Source of the DNA: Methyloglobulus sp.
GTDB taxonomy: Bacteria; Pseudomonadota; Gammaproteobacteria; Methylococcales; Methylomonadaceae
DNA length: 6,275 nucleotides
NCBI GenBank assembly: GCA_013140405.1
Contig: JABFSV010000255.1
Span: forward strand, 1-6,275
Reading direction: 5' to 3'
In this document: positions 1-5,589 of the stretch, piece after piece
Position numbering within the stretch: position 1 is the first letter of the stretch
Layout: every line of letters starts with the position of its first letter
The notes under the pieces: generated by a model
What the model saw: the letters and a program-made list of their open reading frames with translations, nothing else
What the model was told of the DNA's origin: nothing
Database searches by the model: none
Program-made: the position numbers and the translations under genes

Positions 1-508
1 GGAGTGTGCCGATATTATGCAAAAGCCCCGCGAGCAGTGCTTCATCAGAATCAACTTTTTTAAGCTGCTTGGCCAAAGTGTAGCTAATACTGGAAACCTT
101 GATGCTTTGAAACCAGGTTTGTTGTATGAGCTTTTTTATTACTGGCTTTTCGCTCTTGATGAGGTTTTTCATGCTGAACGTGATGACCAGATCACGTGTC
201 GTCTTGCGCCCCAACCGATTGATGGCGTTGGCACAATTGGTGATCGGTTGCATCAGCATGTAAAAAGGGCTATTCACGACCTGGATCAGTTTTGCGGAAA
301 TCACCGGATCCATATTAATAATTTTGACAAGATCTGCCAATTCGCAATCTTGCTGGATGGCCCTGCGAATTTTTAAGGCAATATCAGGGAAACTGGGGGT
401 TTCTAGCTGCCCATGAATGAAATGTTGATGCAACTGCTCAACAAAAGGATTATTTTTTAGGTTTTCTGAAATTTTTAGTTCTTTATCCACAGAAGTCGTT
501 GTCGTCAT
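1..508 (-). CDS. HDOD-domain signalling protein, 3' end outside window
   Basis: Reading the minus strand from an ATG at 508-506 gives 169 codons with no stop, so the gene continues beyond the left edge. The protein matches the HDOD family (catalytically inactive relatives of HD phosphohydrolases, often regulatory in motility, chemotaxis or c-di-GMP pathways). Visible landmarks are SFPDIALKIRRAI (about residues 39-51), MDPVISAKLIQVVNSPFY (66-83), AINRLGRKTTRDLVI (95-109) and GLLHNIG (161-167). In the last motif Asn165 replaces the Asp of a true HD pair, which fits a non-enzymatic HDOD domain. The first 35 or so residues are polar and low in recognisable motifs. There is no signal peptide or membrane segment, so it should be cytoplasmic. 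No good Shine-Dalgarno precedes the ATG, and no upstream in-frame ATG was found in the bases immediately before it. It lies 173 nt after fliT on the same strand and may be co-transcribed. Further C-terminal domains cannot be judged. Confidence 0.88.
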   Translation of the reverse strand, partial: MTTTTSVDKELKISENLKNNPFVEQLHQHFIHGQLETPSFPDIALKIRRAIQQDCELADLVKIINMDPVISAKLIQVVNSPFYMLMQPITNCANAINRLGRKTTRDLVITFSMKNLIKSEKPVIKKLIQQTWFQSIKVSSISYTLAKQLKKVDSDEALLAGLLHNIGTL

Positions 509-512
509 AAGG

Positions 513-518
513 ATTATA
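513..518 (-). promoter_or_regulatory. Perfect TATAAT box 4 nt before the HDOD start codon
   Basis: The minus strand reads TATAAT at 518-513, followed by CCTT and the ATG at 508. No convincing -35 hexamer stands 16-18 nt upstream, where the sequence is A-rich. A transcript from this box would begin at or inside the start codon. It therefore implies leaderless translation, or the box is chance AT-richness and the gene is read through from fliT or from another promoter. Confidence 0.25.
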
Positions 519-601
519 TTTAAGGCATTCCAACGTTTTTAGTTCTTTACCTACCCAAAGGAATGTATGTGGCCATTATATGGGCGACCTTTGTGGCTCA
601 A

Positions 602-694
602 ATACGGGGCGGAGAGGCAATAGGTCTATCGCGCGAACAGAGTCAATAACCTTATTATAGCCTAAGTAGGCGCACCTTGGGTTAAGCCCCGTAT
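602..694. repeat. Inverted repeat around the end of fliT
   Basis: ATACGGGGC at 602-610 is the exact inverse complement of GCCCCGTAT at 686-694, which overlaps the last codons of fliT. The 75-nt spacer contains smaller palindromes, including GCCT-AAGT-AGGC at 660-671. On the transcript the 9-bp arms could close a long branched structure downstream of the fliT stop. There is no T-tract after it, so a classical intrinsic terminator is not supported. It may be an mRNA 3'-end or processing structure, or chance. Confidence 0.3.
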
Positions 695-1008
695 GCTTGT
701 AATAAACGTTGTTCTTGGCGATTGCTTTGCATACTGAGTTCCAACTGCCCCATCCAGGCTTGGACAAGGATACGGATCTCAGCATCGTCCGACAAAATTT
801 TGTCAATCAGTTGGATTTTGTATTGACGCGCGTCCTTATCCAGTATCGCCTCAACGTCTATCACTTTCATGGCGGCGACTAATTCGCCGCAGTGCTGCTC
901 AATGCTGATCAGTTCATCCCATTCACCATCGATAGCCGCGTCACGCATCTGTCCAGTCAGGATCGATAGTGCTTCGTAATTTGCAATGGCTTGCGATGAT
1001 GCGTCCAT
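682..1008 (-). CDS. fliT: FliT, flagellar export chaperone for the FliD cap
   Basis: This 108-residue, probably all-helical protein has the length of the family and sits directly after fliS, its usual place. FliT binds FliD in the cytoplasm, keeps it monomeric and hands it to the flagellar type III export gate; in enterobacteria it also modulates the FlhDC regulator. The helix around residues 30-47 (WDELISIEQHCGELVAAM) and the following charged helices match the FliT pattern. The family is poorly conserved, so the call rests partly on position. The ATG at 1008 lies 3 nt after the fliS stop. A GAAGGG Shine-Dalgarno 8 nt upstream lies inside the fliS coding end, so the two genes are probably translationally coupled. 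The C-terminus ends in LLQAYGA, with no obvious truncation. Confidence 0.82.
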   Translation of the reverse strand: MDASSQAIANYEALSILTGQMRDAAIDGEWDELISIEQHCGELVAAMKVIDVEAILDKDARQYKIQLIDKILSDDAEIRILVQAWMGQLELSMQSNRQEQRLLQAYGA

Positions 1009-1011
1009 TGT

Positions 1012-1461
1012 CTAAGCCCTTCTATAAGCCAGTTGGGCATTGGCTGAGCCCATTGGCTGTGACCCAGATTGTATATAATTGGGTCGGATGCTGTCCCAAG
1101 CCCCTGCTAACTCGCCTAGCAGGCCTGCCACTTCATCTAAAATAGTGATGTCATTTTTCAAATTGGCATCAATCAAACGCTTCACCATGTAATCGTACAA
1201 TGATGACATGTTTTCTGCCAACTCACCGCCAACCTTTTTATCAAGGCTGGCATGCAGCCCTTCGCCAATGATGGCAATGGCCTTGGAGATAAATTTGCCC
1301 TTGGCAGCAATATCCTTGTTCAATATTTCGGTTTTGGCGTTGTCGATGGCAAGAAGCCCACCCTGGAACAACATAGAAATAAGCTGGTGTGGATCGGCAC
1401 CAATGACCTTGGATTCCACGCCGACTTTCTTATAAGCATTGATGGCGATAGTTGTGTTCAT
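1012..1461 (-). CDS. fliS: FliS, flagellin-specific export chaperone
   Basis: The 149-residue product is FliS, a four-helix-bundle cytoplasmic chaperone. It binds the disordered C-terminus of FliC, prevents premature polymerisation and delivers flagellin to FlhA. Family features seen are the N-terminal AINAYKKVGVESKVIGADPHQLISMLF (residues about 6-32, including the typical Y and the A-DPHQLI-ML stretch) and LYDYMVKRLIDANLKND (88-104). The last 20 residues, from QSGSQ onward, form a Gly/Ser/Gln-rich tail beyond the usual core, giving slightly more than the typical 120-140 residues. The ATG at 1461 has an AGGA Shine-Dalgarno 8 nt upstream, within the 15-nt gap after fliD. It sits between fliD and fliT in a compact operon. 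Confidence 0.95.
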   Translation of the reverse strand: MNTTIAINAYKKVGVESKVIGADPHQLISMLFQGGLLAIDNAKTEILNKDIAAKGKFISKAIAIIGEGLHASLDKKVGGELAENMSSLYDYMVKRLIDANLKNDITILDEVAGLLGELAGAWDSIRPNYIQSGSQPMGSANAQLAYRRA

Positions 1462-1476
1462 AATAATGATCCTAAG

Positions 1477-2904
1477 TTATAAATTTGAAATCTGCTGGGT
1501 CAAGTAAGCACTGGTGCCACTCATGCCGCTTAACAAAACATTAAGGTTGCTATAGGTAGTCGTGTATTGCTTTTGAAGTGTCGTCATCCGCACTTCTAAT
1601 TTATTAATTTGGTCGTTATAGCCTTTTATCGAGGTATCAAGGCTTTTGGTACGAGTGTCAAACGCACCACCAGCGGCAAGCACGCTGTCGGCCCACGTAT
1701 TCAATCGCGTCGCGTAACCCGTTGCTGATGAGAACAAATTCGTTACATCGGTGAAGTTGTTCGCCATAGCACTATCAAGCTTACTACTATCGAGTTTTAA
1801 CGTGCCATCTGATTTGGTCGTAATACCCACTTGAGAAAGTGATGTCAGAGTACCACTCGCGGCCGTATTAAAAACGCCGTGTAATTGACCCAGCATCATG
1901 CGCACCGTGCCATCACCTGCCAAAGCAGGCTTCGTCTTATCAGTACTGCTACCAAAGGCGGAGCGGGACTTAAACTGGTTGACCATTCCATTATAAGCAT
2001 CGACAAAACCGGTTACCGCTGTTTTTACGGCCGATGTATCGCGCGCGACTGTTAAGTTGGCTTGCGTAGTCGTCGGCTTGGTCAACGTTAGGGTGACACC
2101 CTGGATGGCATCAGTAACTTTATTTGAAGGGCTGGTAATCGCAATGCCGTTCACCGTCAAATTGGCATTCTGGGCAGCAGCCGTTTGGTTTAAATGCTGT
2201 GCAGCAGGTAACCCAGCAGGGTCGTGCGCCAATAAAGTATCTATAGTTCCATCCCCTCCGCTGGTGGAAATTTTGAGGCTGTTGCTAACACCACTGCTTT
2301 CTGAAGTCAGGGCAAGGCGATAAGGTGTGCCGCTGCCGTCGTTGACGATGCTAGCGGTCACGCCTATCTTGGCGGTGTTAATTGCATCGCGGATGCCTTG
2401 TAGCGTATTGTTAGTCCCATCTATCGTGATACTTTTTGTGCCATTGCCGTTGGAAGCAAACGCAGCGCCGCTATAAACCCCAGAGGTCAACGTGCCACCG
2501 CTAATGGTGCCGAAATCAAACGTAATCGTGGTTGCCGTACCATCACCAATCGCTGCTGTGCTACTGGTTTGTCCAGCCGCAACCAAGTTCTGGGCACGGG
2601 CCAAATTAGCCACATCCAAGCTATAAGAGCCAGCTGCGGCTGAACTGGTGGCTGAAGCAGAAAAAACAGTCGCATCTGACGGAGTGGCAGTAAACTCCTG
2701 GAATTTGTTGTTCAAACCCTCCAACGAGGTTTGAAAACTCGAGACCAAGCCCTTAAGCGTGCCGAAAGATGAGATCTTGTTCTGATAACTCTCTACTTGC
2801 GTATTAAGCTTATCGATGGGACGCCGCTCGAGTGACATCAACTGCGAAACGAGGCCTTGAACATCAAGCCCGCCGCTAGCTCCTACAGATGAGGTGGATG
2901 CCAT
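1477..2904 (-). CDS. fliD: FliD, flagellar filament cap (hook-associated protein 2)
   Basis: FliD is exported to the filament tip, where it forms the cap that folds incoming flagellin subunits; in several bacteria it also mediates adhesion. At 475 residues it is close to the enterobacterial length. The FliD_N signature is at about residues 13-33 (LDVQGLVSQLMSLERRPIDKL), followed by a heptad-like helix to about residue 68. Ser/Thr/Gly/Ala-rich domains fill 70-285, as usual for the variable D2/D3 cap domains. The FliD_C region spans about 290-475, with AVTGFVDAYNGMVNQFKSRS (294-313), a GVFN..GTLTSLSQVGIT block, and a C-terminal coiled coil at about 415-455 ending in SAYLTQQISNL. Residue 1 is the ATG at 2904, with an AGGGG Shine-Dalgarno 8 nt upstream inside the 15-nt gap from flaG. 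No cysteine is present, as is common in exported flagellar proteins. Expected partners are FliT (chaperone) and FliC. Confidence 0.97.
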   Translation of the reverse strand: MASTSSVGASGGLDVQGLVSQLMSLERRPIDKLNTQVESYQNKISSFGTLKGLVSSFQTSLEGLNNKFQEFTATPSDATVFSASATSSAAAGSYSLDVANLARAQNLVAAGQTSSTAAIGDGTATTITFDFGTISGGTLTSGVYSGAAFASNGNGTKSITIDGTNNTLQGIRDAINTAKIGVTASIVNDGSGTPYRLALTSESSGVSNSLKISTSGGDGTIDTLLAHDPAGLPAAQHLNQTAAAQNANLTVNGIAITSPSNKVTDAIQGVTLTLTKPTTTQANLTVARDTSAVKTAVTGFVDAYNGMVNQFKSRSAFGSSTDKTKPALAGDGTVRMMLGQLHGVFNTAASGTLTSLSQVGITTKSDGTLKLDSSKLDSAMANNFTDVTNLFSSATGYATRLNTWADSVLAAGGAFDTRTKSLDTSIKGYNDQINKLEVRMTTLQKQYTTTYSNLNVLLSGMSGTSAYLTQQISNL

Positions 2905-2919
2905 GATTTGCGCCCCTAA

Positions 2920-3264
2920 CTAAGCTTTTTGGTTTAACAAACGGCTGTTCTGGAATTGGTCAATCGAGCGTGCAATTTCCAAGGTTTCTTCCGAGGGAAT
3001 TTGACGCACCAACTCACCTGTTTGCTTATCCACCACCCTGACGACCGATTTATTGGTATCGGTGTCCATGCTGAATTCAAATTGAAGGTTTTGGTTCGTC
3101 TGCTGCACCGCCTGACTGATGTTGTCCGCCGCTTTTTTTAGCTGTTCAGGTGAAGGCTGTCCGGCCTTACCTAAAACGTCAGCAACGACTTTAGGCGCAT
3201 CAATACTGGTGCGCCTAACCGCCTGTTCAGCCGGATTGTTGTTGTTTGTAAATTGGATGATCAC
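2920..3264 (-). CDS. flaG: FlaG family protein
   Basis: The small protein carries the FlaG domain over roughly residues 50-105 from the proposed start: FEFSMDTDTNKSVVRVVDK, then TGELVRQIPSEETLEIA and a final helix. FlaG proteins are encoded between fliC and fliD in many polarly flagellated bacteria. They influence filament length or adhesion, and their mechanism is not settled. I place the start at the GTG at 3264-3262, giving 114 residues beginning (M)IIQFTNNNN, because AAGGAG (3277-3272) stands 7 nt before it. The longer frame from a GTG at 3282 would encode the Shine-Dalgarno itself and add six unlikely residues (MLRRCK). The gene follows fliC by 65 nt with a hairpin between them, and the fliD ATG follows the stop by 15 nt. 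Confidence 0.93.
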   Translation of the reverse strand: MIIQFTNNNNPAEQAVRRTSIDAPKVVADVLGKAGQPSPEQLKKAADNISQAVQQTNQNLQFEFSMDTDTNKSVVRVVDKQTGELVRQIPSEETLEIARSIDQFQNSRLLNQKA

Positions 3265-3271
3265 CTTACAT

Positions 3272-3277
3272 CTCCTT
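3272..3277 (-). promoter_or_regulatory. Strong ribosome binding site that sets the flaG start
   Basis: The minus strand reads AAGGAG at 3277-3272, then ATGTAAG, then GTG at 3264. This near-perfect Shine-Dalgarno at ideal spacing is what decides the GTG start over the upstream GTG at 3282. The ATG embedded between them (ATGTAA) is out of frame and stops at once. Confidence 0.8.
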
Positions 3278-3284
3278 AGCACGC

Positions 3285-3312
3285 ATACCCAACCGGTTGC
3301 CCGATTGGGTAT
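3285..3312 (-). other. fliC-flaG intergenic hairpin, 12-bp stem with GCAA tetraloop
   Basis: On the transcript, ATACCCAATCGG (3312-3301) pairs with CCGGTTGGGTAT (3296-3285) around GCAA (3300-3297). This gives 12 consecutive pairs with one U-G wobble, closed by a GNRA-type tetraloop. It begins 17 nt after the fliC stop and ends 7 nt before the flaG Shine-Dalgarno. No T-tract follows, so it is not a standard intrinsic terminator. It more likely stabilises the 3' end of fliC mRNA, marks a processing site, or partly attenuates readthrough so that flagellin greatly exceeds FlaG and FliD. The structure is seen directly; the role is inferred. Confidence 0.7.
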
Positions 3313-3329
3313 TGATTAGGGTCTCAATC

Positions 3330-4046
3330 TTAACGCAACAAACCAAGCACAGAGTTGGGTGATTGGTTAGCTTGCGACAGCACGGCGGTGCCTGCTTGTT
3401 GCAAGATGTTGTTGCGGGTCATGCTTGCAGATTCTGCAGCGTAATCGGTATCCATCACACGGCTATATGATGAAGATAAGTTCACCGATGCCGTTTGCAT
3501 ACCGCTGACGGCAGAGCCCAAACTCACCATGTCAGCACCATAATTTGCGCGGCTGGCACCTACTGCGCCGATGTCGGTATCAATAGCAGCAATAGTCAAA
3601 CCTGTGGGAGCAGCAAGCGCAGCGCTCTGAGTGGTAATGGTGCCGCCACTTCCGTCTGATGACACAGCTCCTATCGCTGCTGTCTTGCCAGCTAGACGTG
3701 CGTTTTCCTTGACTAGCTCAGTAGCCTCGGTACCGGAGGCGGTGCCACCTAATTGCACTGCAATTTCACGCAAGCGTTGCAAGTTTTCGGTGACTTGACC
3801 CGCATAACCGTCATTGGTTTGAGCCTTAGCAATGCCATCGTTAGCATTACGGATGGCCATATTGGTGCCGCGAATCTGGCTATCATAGCCGGTAGCTAAA
3901 GCAAGGCCAGTGGCATCGTCTTTAGCGCTGTTGATACGTACGCCTGAAGATAAACGCGCTTGTGCAGTTTGCAGGGCATTCGCTGATTTGTTAAGGGCAG
4001 CTCCAGCAAACAAAGCGCCGACGTTGGTGTTTATGACTTGTGCCAT
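3330..4046 (-). CDS. fliC: Flagellin, short form
   Basis: This is the filament subunit. The N-terminal D0/D1 region matches flagellins: MAQVINTNVGAL, LSSGVRINSAKDDATGLALA (32-51), RNANDGIAKAQT (66-77) and LQRLREIAVQL (89-99). The C-terminal D1/D0 runs from about residue 160 and includes SRVMDTDYAAESASMTR (195-211), ILQQAGTAVLSQANQ and the terminal LLR. At 238 residues it is shorter than most bacterial flagellins (about 270-500). There is no D2/D3, and the connector (about 104-155, Gly/Thr/Ala-rich) is minimal. Part of the usual second half of the N-terminal flagellin domain, with the FNG-type motif, seems missing. LQRLREIAVQL resembles the TLR5-recognised segment. The ATG at 4046 has GGAG 7 nt upstream. 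Expression should depend on the two sigma-28 promoters upstream; FliS, encoded downstream, is its chaperone. Confidence 0.96.
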   Translation of the reverse strand: MAQVINTNVGALFAGAALNKSANALQTAQARLSSGVRINSAKDDATGLALATGYDSQIRGTNMAIRNANDGIAKAQTNDGYAGQVTENLQRLREIAVQLGGTASGTEATELVKENARLAGKTAAIGAVSSDGSGGTITTQSAALAAPTGLTIAAIDTDIGAVGASRANYGADMVSLGSAVSGMQTASVNLSSSYSRVMDTDYAAESASMTRNNILQQAGTAVLSQANQSPNSVLGLLR

Positions 4047-4064
4047 GATATTTCTCCAAAATGT

Positions 4065-4122
4065 CCCGGACTGAAATAGTTGCCGGGTTGTTTAAATTTG
4101 GGTTGATTATCTTTGTGATAAT
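4065..4122 (-). promoter_or_regulatory. fliC leader with two small stem-loops
   Basis: The leader downstream of the sigma-28 promoters contains two possible stems. ATTATC/GATAAT has a 5-nt loop at 4106-4122, and CCCGG/CCGGG has a 13-nt loop at 4065-4087. The second ends just before the fliC Shine-Dalgarno, at about 4052-4055. They may influence stability or translation of the flagellin mRNA, but both stems are short and could be chance. Confidence 0.35.
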
Positions 4123-4139
4123 TTCCCCACCTACCTAAG

Positions 4140-4166
4140 TTATCGACCGATACTTTTTAAACTTTA
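4140..4166 (-). promoter_or_regulatory. Sigma-28 (FliA) promoter P1 of fliC, proximal
   Basis: The minus strand reads TAAAGTTT, 11 nt, GTCGATAA. Against the FliA consensus TAAAGTTT-N11-GCCGATAA the -35 is perfect and the -10 differs by one base. Transcription should start near 4132, giving a leader of about 86 nt to the fliC ATG. This is the usual promoter class for flagellin, which is made once the hook is complete and FlgM is exported. Confidence 0.9.
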
Positions 4167-4207
4167 ATATTTTTTTAAAAATTTTTCGGTATTGGCTCAC
4201 ACTTAAG

Positions 4208-4234
4208 TTATCGGCCAATACCTTCTAAGCTTTA
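4208..4234 (-). promoter_or_regulatory. Sigma-28 (FliA) promoter P2 of fliC, distal
   Basis: The minus strand reads TAAAGCTT, 11 nt, GCCGATAA: a perfect -10 and one mismatch in the -35, with exact spacing. It lies exactly 68 bp upstream of P1 in the other copy of the tandem duplication. Transcription would start near 4200, giving a leader of about 155 nt that includes all of P1. Confidence 0.88.
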
Positions 4235-4323
4235 ATGTTTTTTAACTAATTTTCGTAATGGCTTCACACCATCTGGCTTAGAAAAACCGTTAGCCCTAAA
4301 GACGATGATCTGCCCTACCCTTA

Positions 4324-5211
4324 TTAAATAGCCACTACGACTTGGTTTCTGCCGCTTTTCTTGGCCTTGTACATGGCATCGTCGGTACGCTTGACTAAGC
4401 GATCCGCCGTGTCATTGGCACGTAATTCCCCCACGCCCAGGCTTGCTGTTATATGGATAGGTTGCATGTTATAAGCCAAAATATGGTCTTCAATGGCGCT
4501 TCTAATGCGTTCCGCCACGACTTCAGCACCAACAAGGTCGGTTTCACTCAGCAAGATCACGAATTCTTCACCGCCAAAGCGGTAAACAGAATCGCCTGCA
4601 CGCAAACATTCCTTGATCCATTTAGCGATAGAAGACAAGGCAACATCACCACATTCATGGCCATGTTGGTCATTAATATATTTGAACTCATCAATATCCA
4701 GGAAAATCATGGACAAGCTTCTGGAATGGCGCATTGCCAAACTAATTTCCCGGTTAATGTCATCATCAAAGGCCGCCCGGTTCTTTGTTTGGGTCAGTGG
4801 GTCGGTATGGGCCATTTTTAAGGCTTGATGATACAACGTCGCATTTTTCAAGGGGTAGATTAGGCAACACAACAAAGTTTCCAACAATTCAAGGTCAGCA
4901 ACAGCAAACTTTTGGTGGCGCATCAGCTTTAACTCACCCAGTTGCTGGTTATCAATTTTAAGGGCGTAACTGCACGCATGTTTGGTGACAACGCCATTTT
5001 TGATTTCCAAGCCAAATTCTGGGTTGGTATATACATAAGCATTATGCGATACCAAGCTTTCAATTTTTTGGCTGAAGTTAGCAATCAACTTATTAAATTC
5101 CAGCGTCGTTTGTAAGGCGCTGCTAATGTCATAATGGTTTATATTGACAACTTTGGTTGCCTCAAACGTCTTGTTGCTAATCAATGCTAAGTTTGCTGAT
5201 TTCTTTGTCAT
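4324..5211 (-). CDS. GAF-like sensor diguanylate cyclase (GGDEF)
   Basis: This 295-residue cytoplasmic protein should make cyclic di-GMP from two GTP. Residues about 28-130 form a GAF-like sensory domain, ending in an amphipathic linker helix (LLETLLCCLIYPLKNATLYHQALK) that continues into the cyclase. The GGDEF domain spans about 137-295: DPLTQTKNR at 137-145 (Q-T replaces the usual G-L), the metal-binding FLDIDEFKYIND (170-181), HGHECGD (183-189), the catalytic GGEEF (213-217) and an SLGVGEL strand (257-263). The inhibitory I-site RxxD (R204-D207) lies five residues before GGEEF, so activity and product inhibition should both be intact. The ATG at 5211 has AGAGGG 10 nt upstream, and a sigma-54-like promoter stands further up. 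The ligand sensed is unknown. The N-terminal 140 residues match the neighbouring GGDEF-less protein at 87 of 140 positions without gaps. Its position directly ahead of fliC suggests a motility role. Confidence 0.95.
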   Translation of the reverse strand: MTKKSANLALISNKTFEATKVVNINHYDISSALQTTLEFNKLIANFSQKIESLVSHNAYVYTNPEFGLEIKNGVVTKHACSYALKIDNQQLGELKLMRHQKFAVADLELLETLLCCLIYPLKNATLYHQALKMAHTDPLTQTKNRAAFDDDINREISLAMRHSRSLSMIFLDIDEFKYINDQHGHECGDVALSSIAKWIKECLRAGDSVYRFGGEEFVILLSETDLVGAEVVAERIRSAIEDHILAYNMQPIHITASLGVGELRANDTADRLVKRTDDAMYKAKKSGRNQVVVAI

Positions 5212-5253
5212 AACGGCTCGTCCCTCTTTAAAAACATACTGTACAAATATCTA

Positions 5254-5270
5254 TGCGAAGACCGTGCCAA
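5254..5270 (-). promoter_or_regulatory. Sigma-54 (RpoN) promoter of the diguanylate cyclase gene
   Basis: The minus strand reads TTGGCACG-GTCT-TCGCA. Against the RpoN consensus YTGGCACG-rNNN-TTGCW the -24 half is perfect and the -12 half has one mismatch. The invariant GG and GC are separated by exactly 10 nt. Transcription would start near 5243, giving a leader of about 32 nt. RpoN promoters need an AAA+ activator; in polarly flagellated gammaproteobacteria that is often FleQ/FlrA or FleR/FlrC. A related element precedes the paralogue. Confidence 0.75.
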
Positions 5271-5280
5271 GTTTTTATAT

Positions 5281-5332
5281 TATTTGCTTTTCAATAAGAT
5301 ACTAATTATTTATTAGTTTAGATTCGCAAATA
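5281..5332. promoter_or_regulatory. Nested inverted repeat upstream of the sigma-54 promoter
   Basis: An outer pair TATTTGC (5281-5287) / GCAAATA (5326-5332) encloses an inner pair ACTAAT (5301-5306) / ATTAGT (5312-5317) with a 5-nt centre. The region is AT-rich and lies about 40-90 bp upstream of the predicted start of the cyclase transcript. It could be a binding site for the enhancer-binding activator or a DNA-bending protein. I cannot match it to a known operator. Confidence 0.35.
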
Positions 5333-5529
5333 CTTGAAAACAGCCCGTTAGATGTCAAGTTTTTGGCATGGTTTGGTGAAATGGAATGACGACACTAAGC
5401 TTTGGGGTGTCGGTATTTTGGCGAAAATCTGCTTGGGTTTTTCTACCAAAAGAAGGGGCTCATAACCAAGCACTGGCTATAAGGGTTTAACTAACGGCTA
5501 GCAATAGTCTGCTAAGTTGGGTGAGCTAA

Positions 5530-5572
5530 CAGCCAGATAAGGCTTTTCTTAATGAAAAAGCCTTCCTGGCTG
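5530..5572 (-). terminator. Strong two-part hairpin after the GGDEF-less paralogue
   Basis: CAGCCAG (5530-5536) pairs with CTGGCTG (5566-5572). After a small internal loop, AAGGCTTTT (5539-5547) pairs with AAAAGCCTT (5556-5564), giving 16 pairs around an 8-nt loop. It starts 17 nt past the stop codon of the paralogue. On the minus strand the outer stem is followed by TTAGCTC, a poor T-tract. It is therefore a likely transcript end or 3' stabiliser, but not a textbook intrinsic terminator. Confidence 0.55.
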
Positions 5573-5589
5573 TGTGTGCATCAATATTT

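Larger units (their letters stand above)
4131..4266. repeat. Diverged 68-bp tandem duplication of the fliC promoter region
   Basis: Positions 4131-4198 and 4199-4266 align throughout with a constant offset of 68 bp, apart from one compensating 1-nt indel pair near the end. Shared blocks include TAAGTTATCG, CTTTAAT, TTTTTTAA, ATTTTCG and the final GGCT-CAC. Identity is about three quarters by eye. Each unit carries its own sigma-28 promoter, and those two elements are the best conserved parts, as expected if both are under selection. Confidence 0.8.
5212..5589. other. 378-nt region without a gene between the two paralogues
   Basis: I find no convincing coding frame here on either strand. The part next to the cyclase (5212-5332) holds its Shine-Dalgarno, a sigma-54-like promoter and a nested inverted repeat. 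The part next to the paralogue (5530-5589) holds a strong hairpin. The middle (about 5333-5529) shows no structure I can name. It has no recognisable remnant of a GGDEF domain, such as GGEEF, the HGHxxGD block or an NRxxFD block. Confidence 0.6.

Noticed and set aside
17..376. Plus-strand open frame of 119 codons at the left edge
   Set aside because: It is antisense to the HDOD reading frame, which shows clear family motifs over the same bases; the plus-strand product matches nothing I recognise.
638..670. Sigma-70-like hexamers (TTGACT, TATAAT) after fliT
   Set aside because: They do not occur as a correctly spaced pair on the minus strand.
600..700. Possible integron-type attC site near the end of fliT (GTTAAGC at 681-687)
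   Set aside because: No partner RYYYAAC element at a suitable distance and no cassette-like gene structure.
576..806. Minus-strand open frame of 76 codons overlapping the end of fliT
   Set aside because: It overlaps fliT in another frame and has no family resemblance; fliT has the expected length and coupling to fliS.
2057..2323. Plus-strand open frame of 88 codons inside fliD
   Set aside because: Its hydrophobic look is the antisense of the Ser/Thr/Ala-rich fliD middle; no ribosome site or family match.
4271..4296. GGCT/AGCC mini-hairpin after the diguanylate cyclase as a terminator
   Set aside because: Only 4 bp of stem and no T-tract; I see no convincing terminator between the cyclase and the fliC promoters.
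4453..4828. Two overlapping plus-strand frames inside the diguanylate cyclase
   Set aside because: They are antisense shadows of a GGDEF gene whose motifs are intact.
5353..5440. Degenerate further copies of the sigma-54 element in the paralogue gap (TTGGCATGG near 5355; a GCGAAAATC block near 5420)
   Set aside because: Neither keeps the GG-N10-GC geometry, so the resemblance is probably chance.
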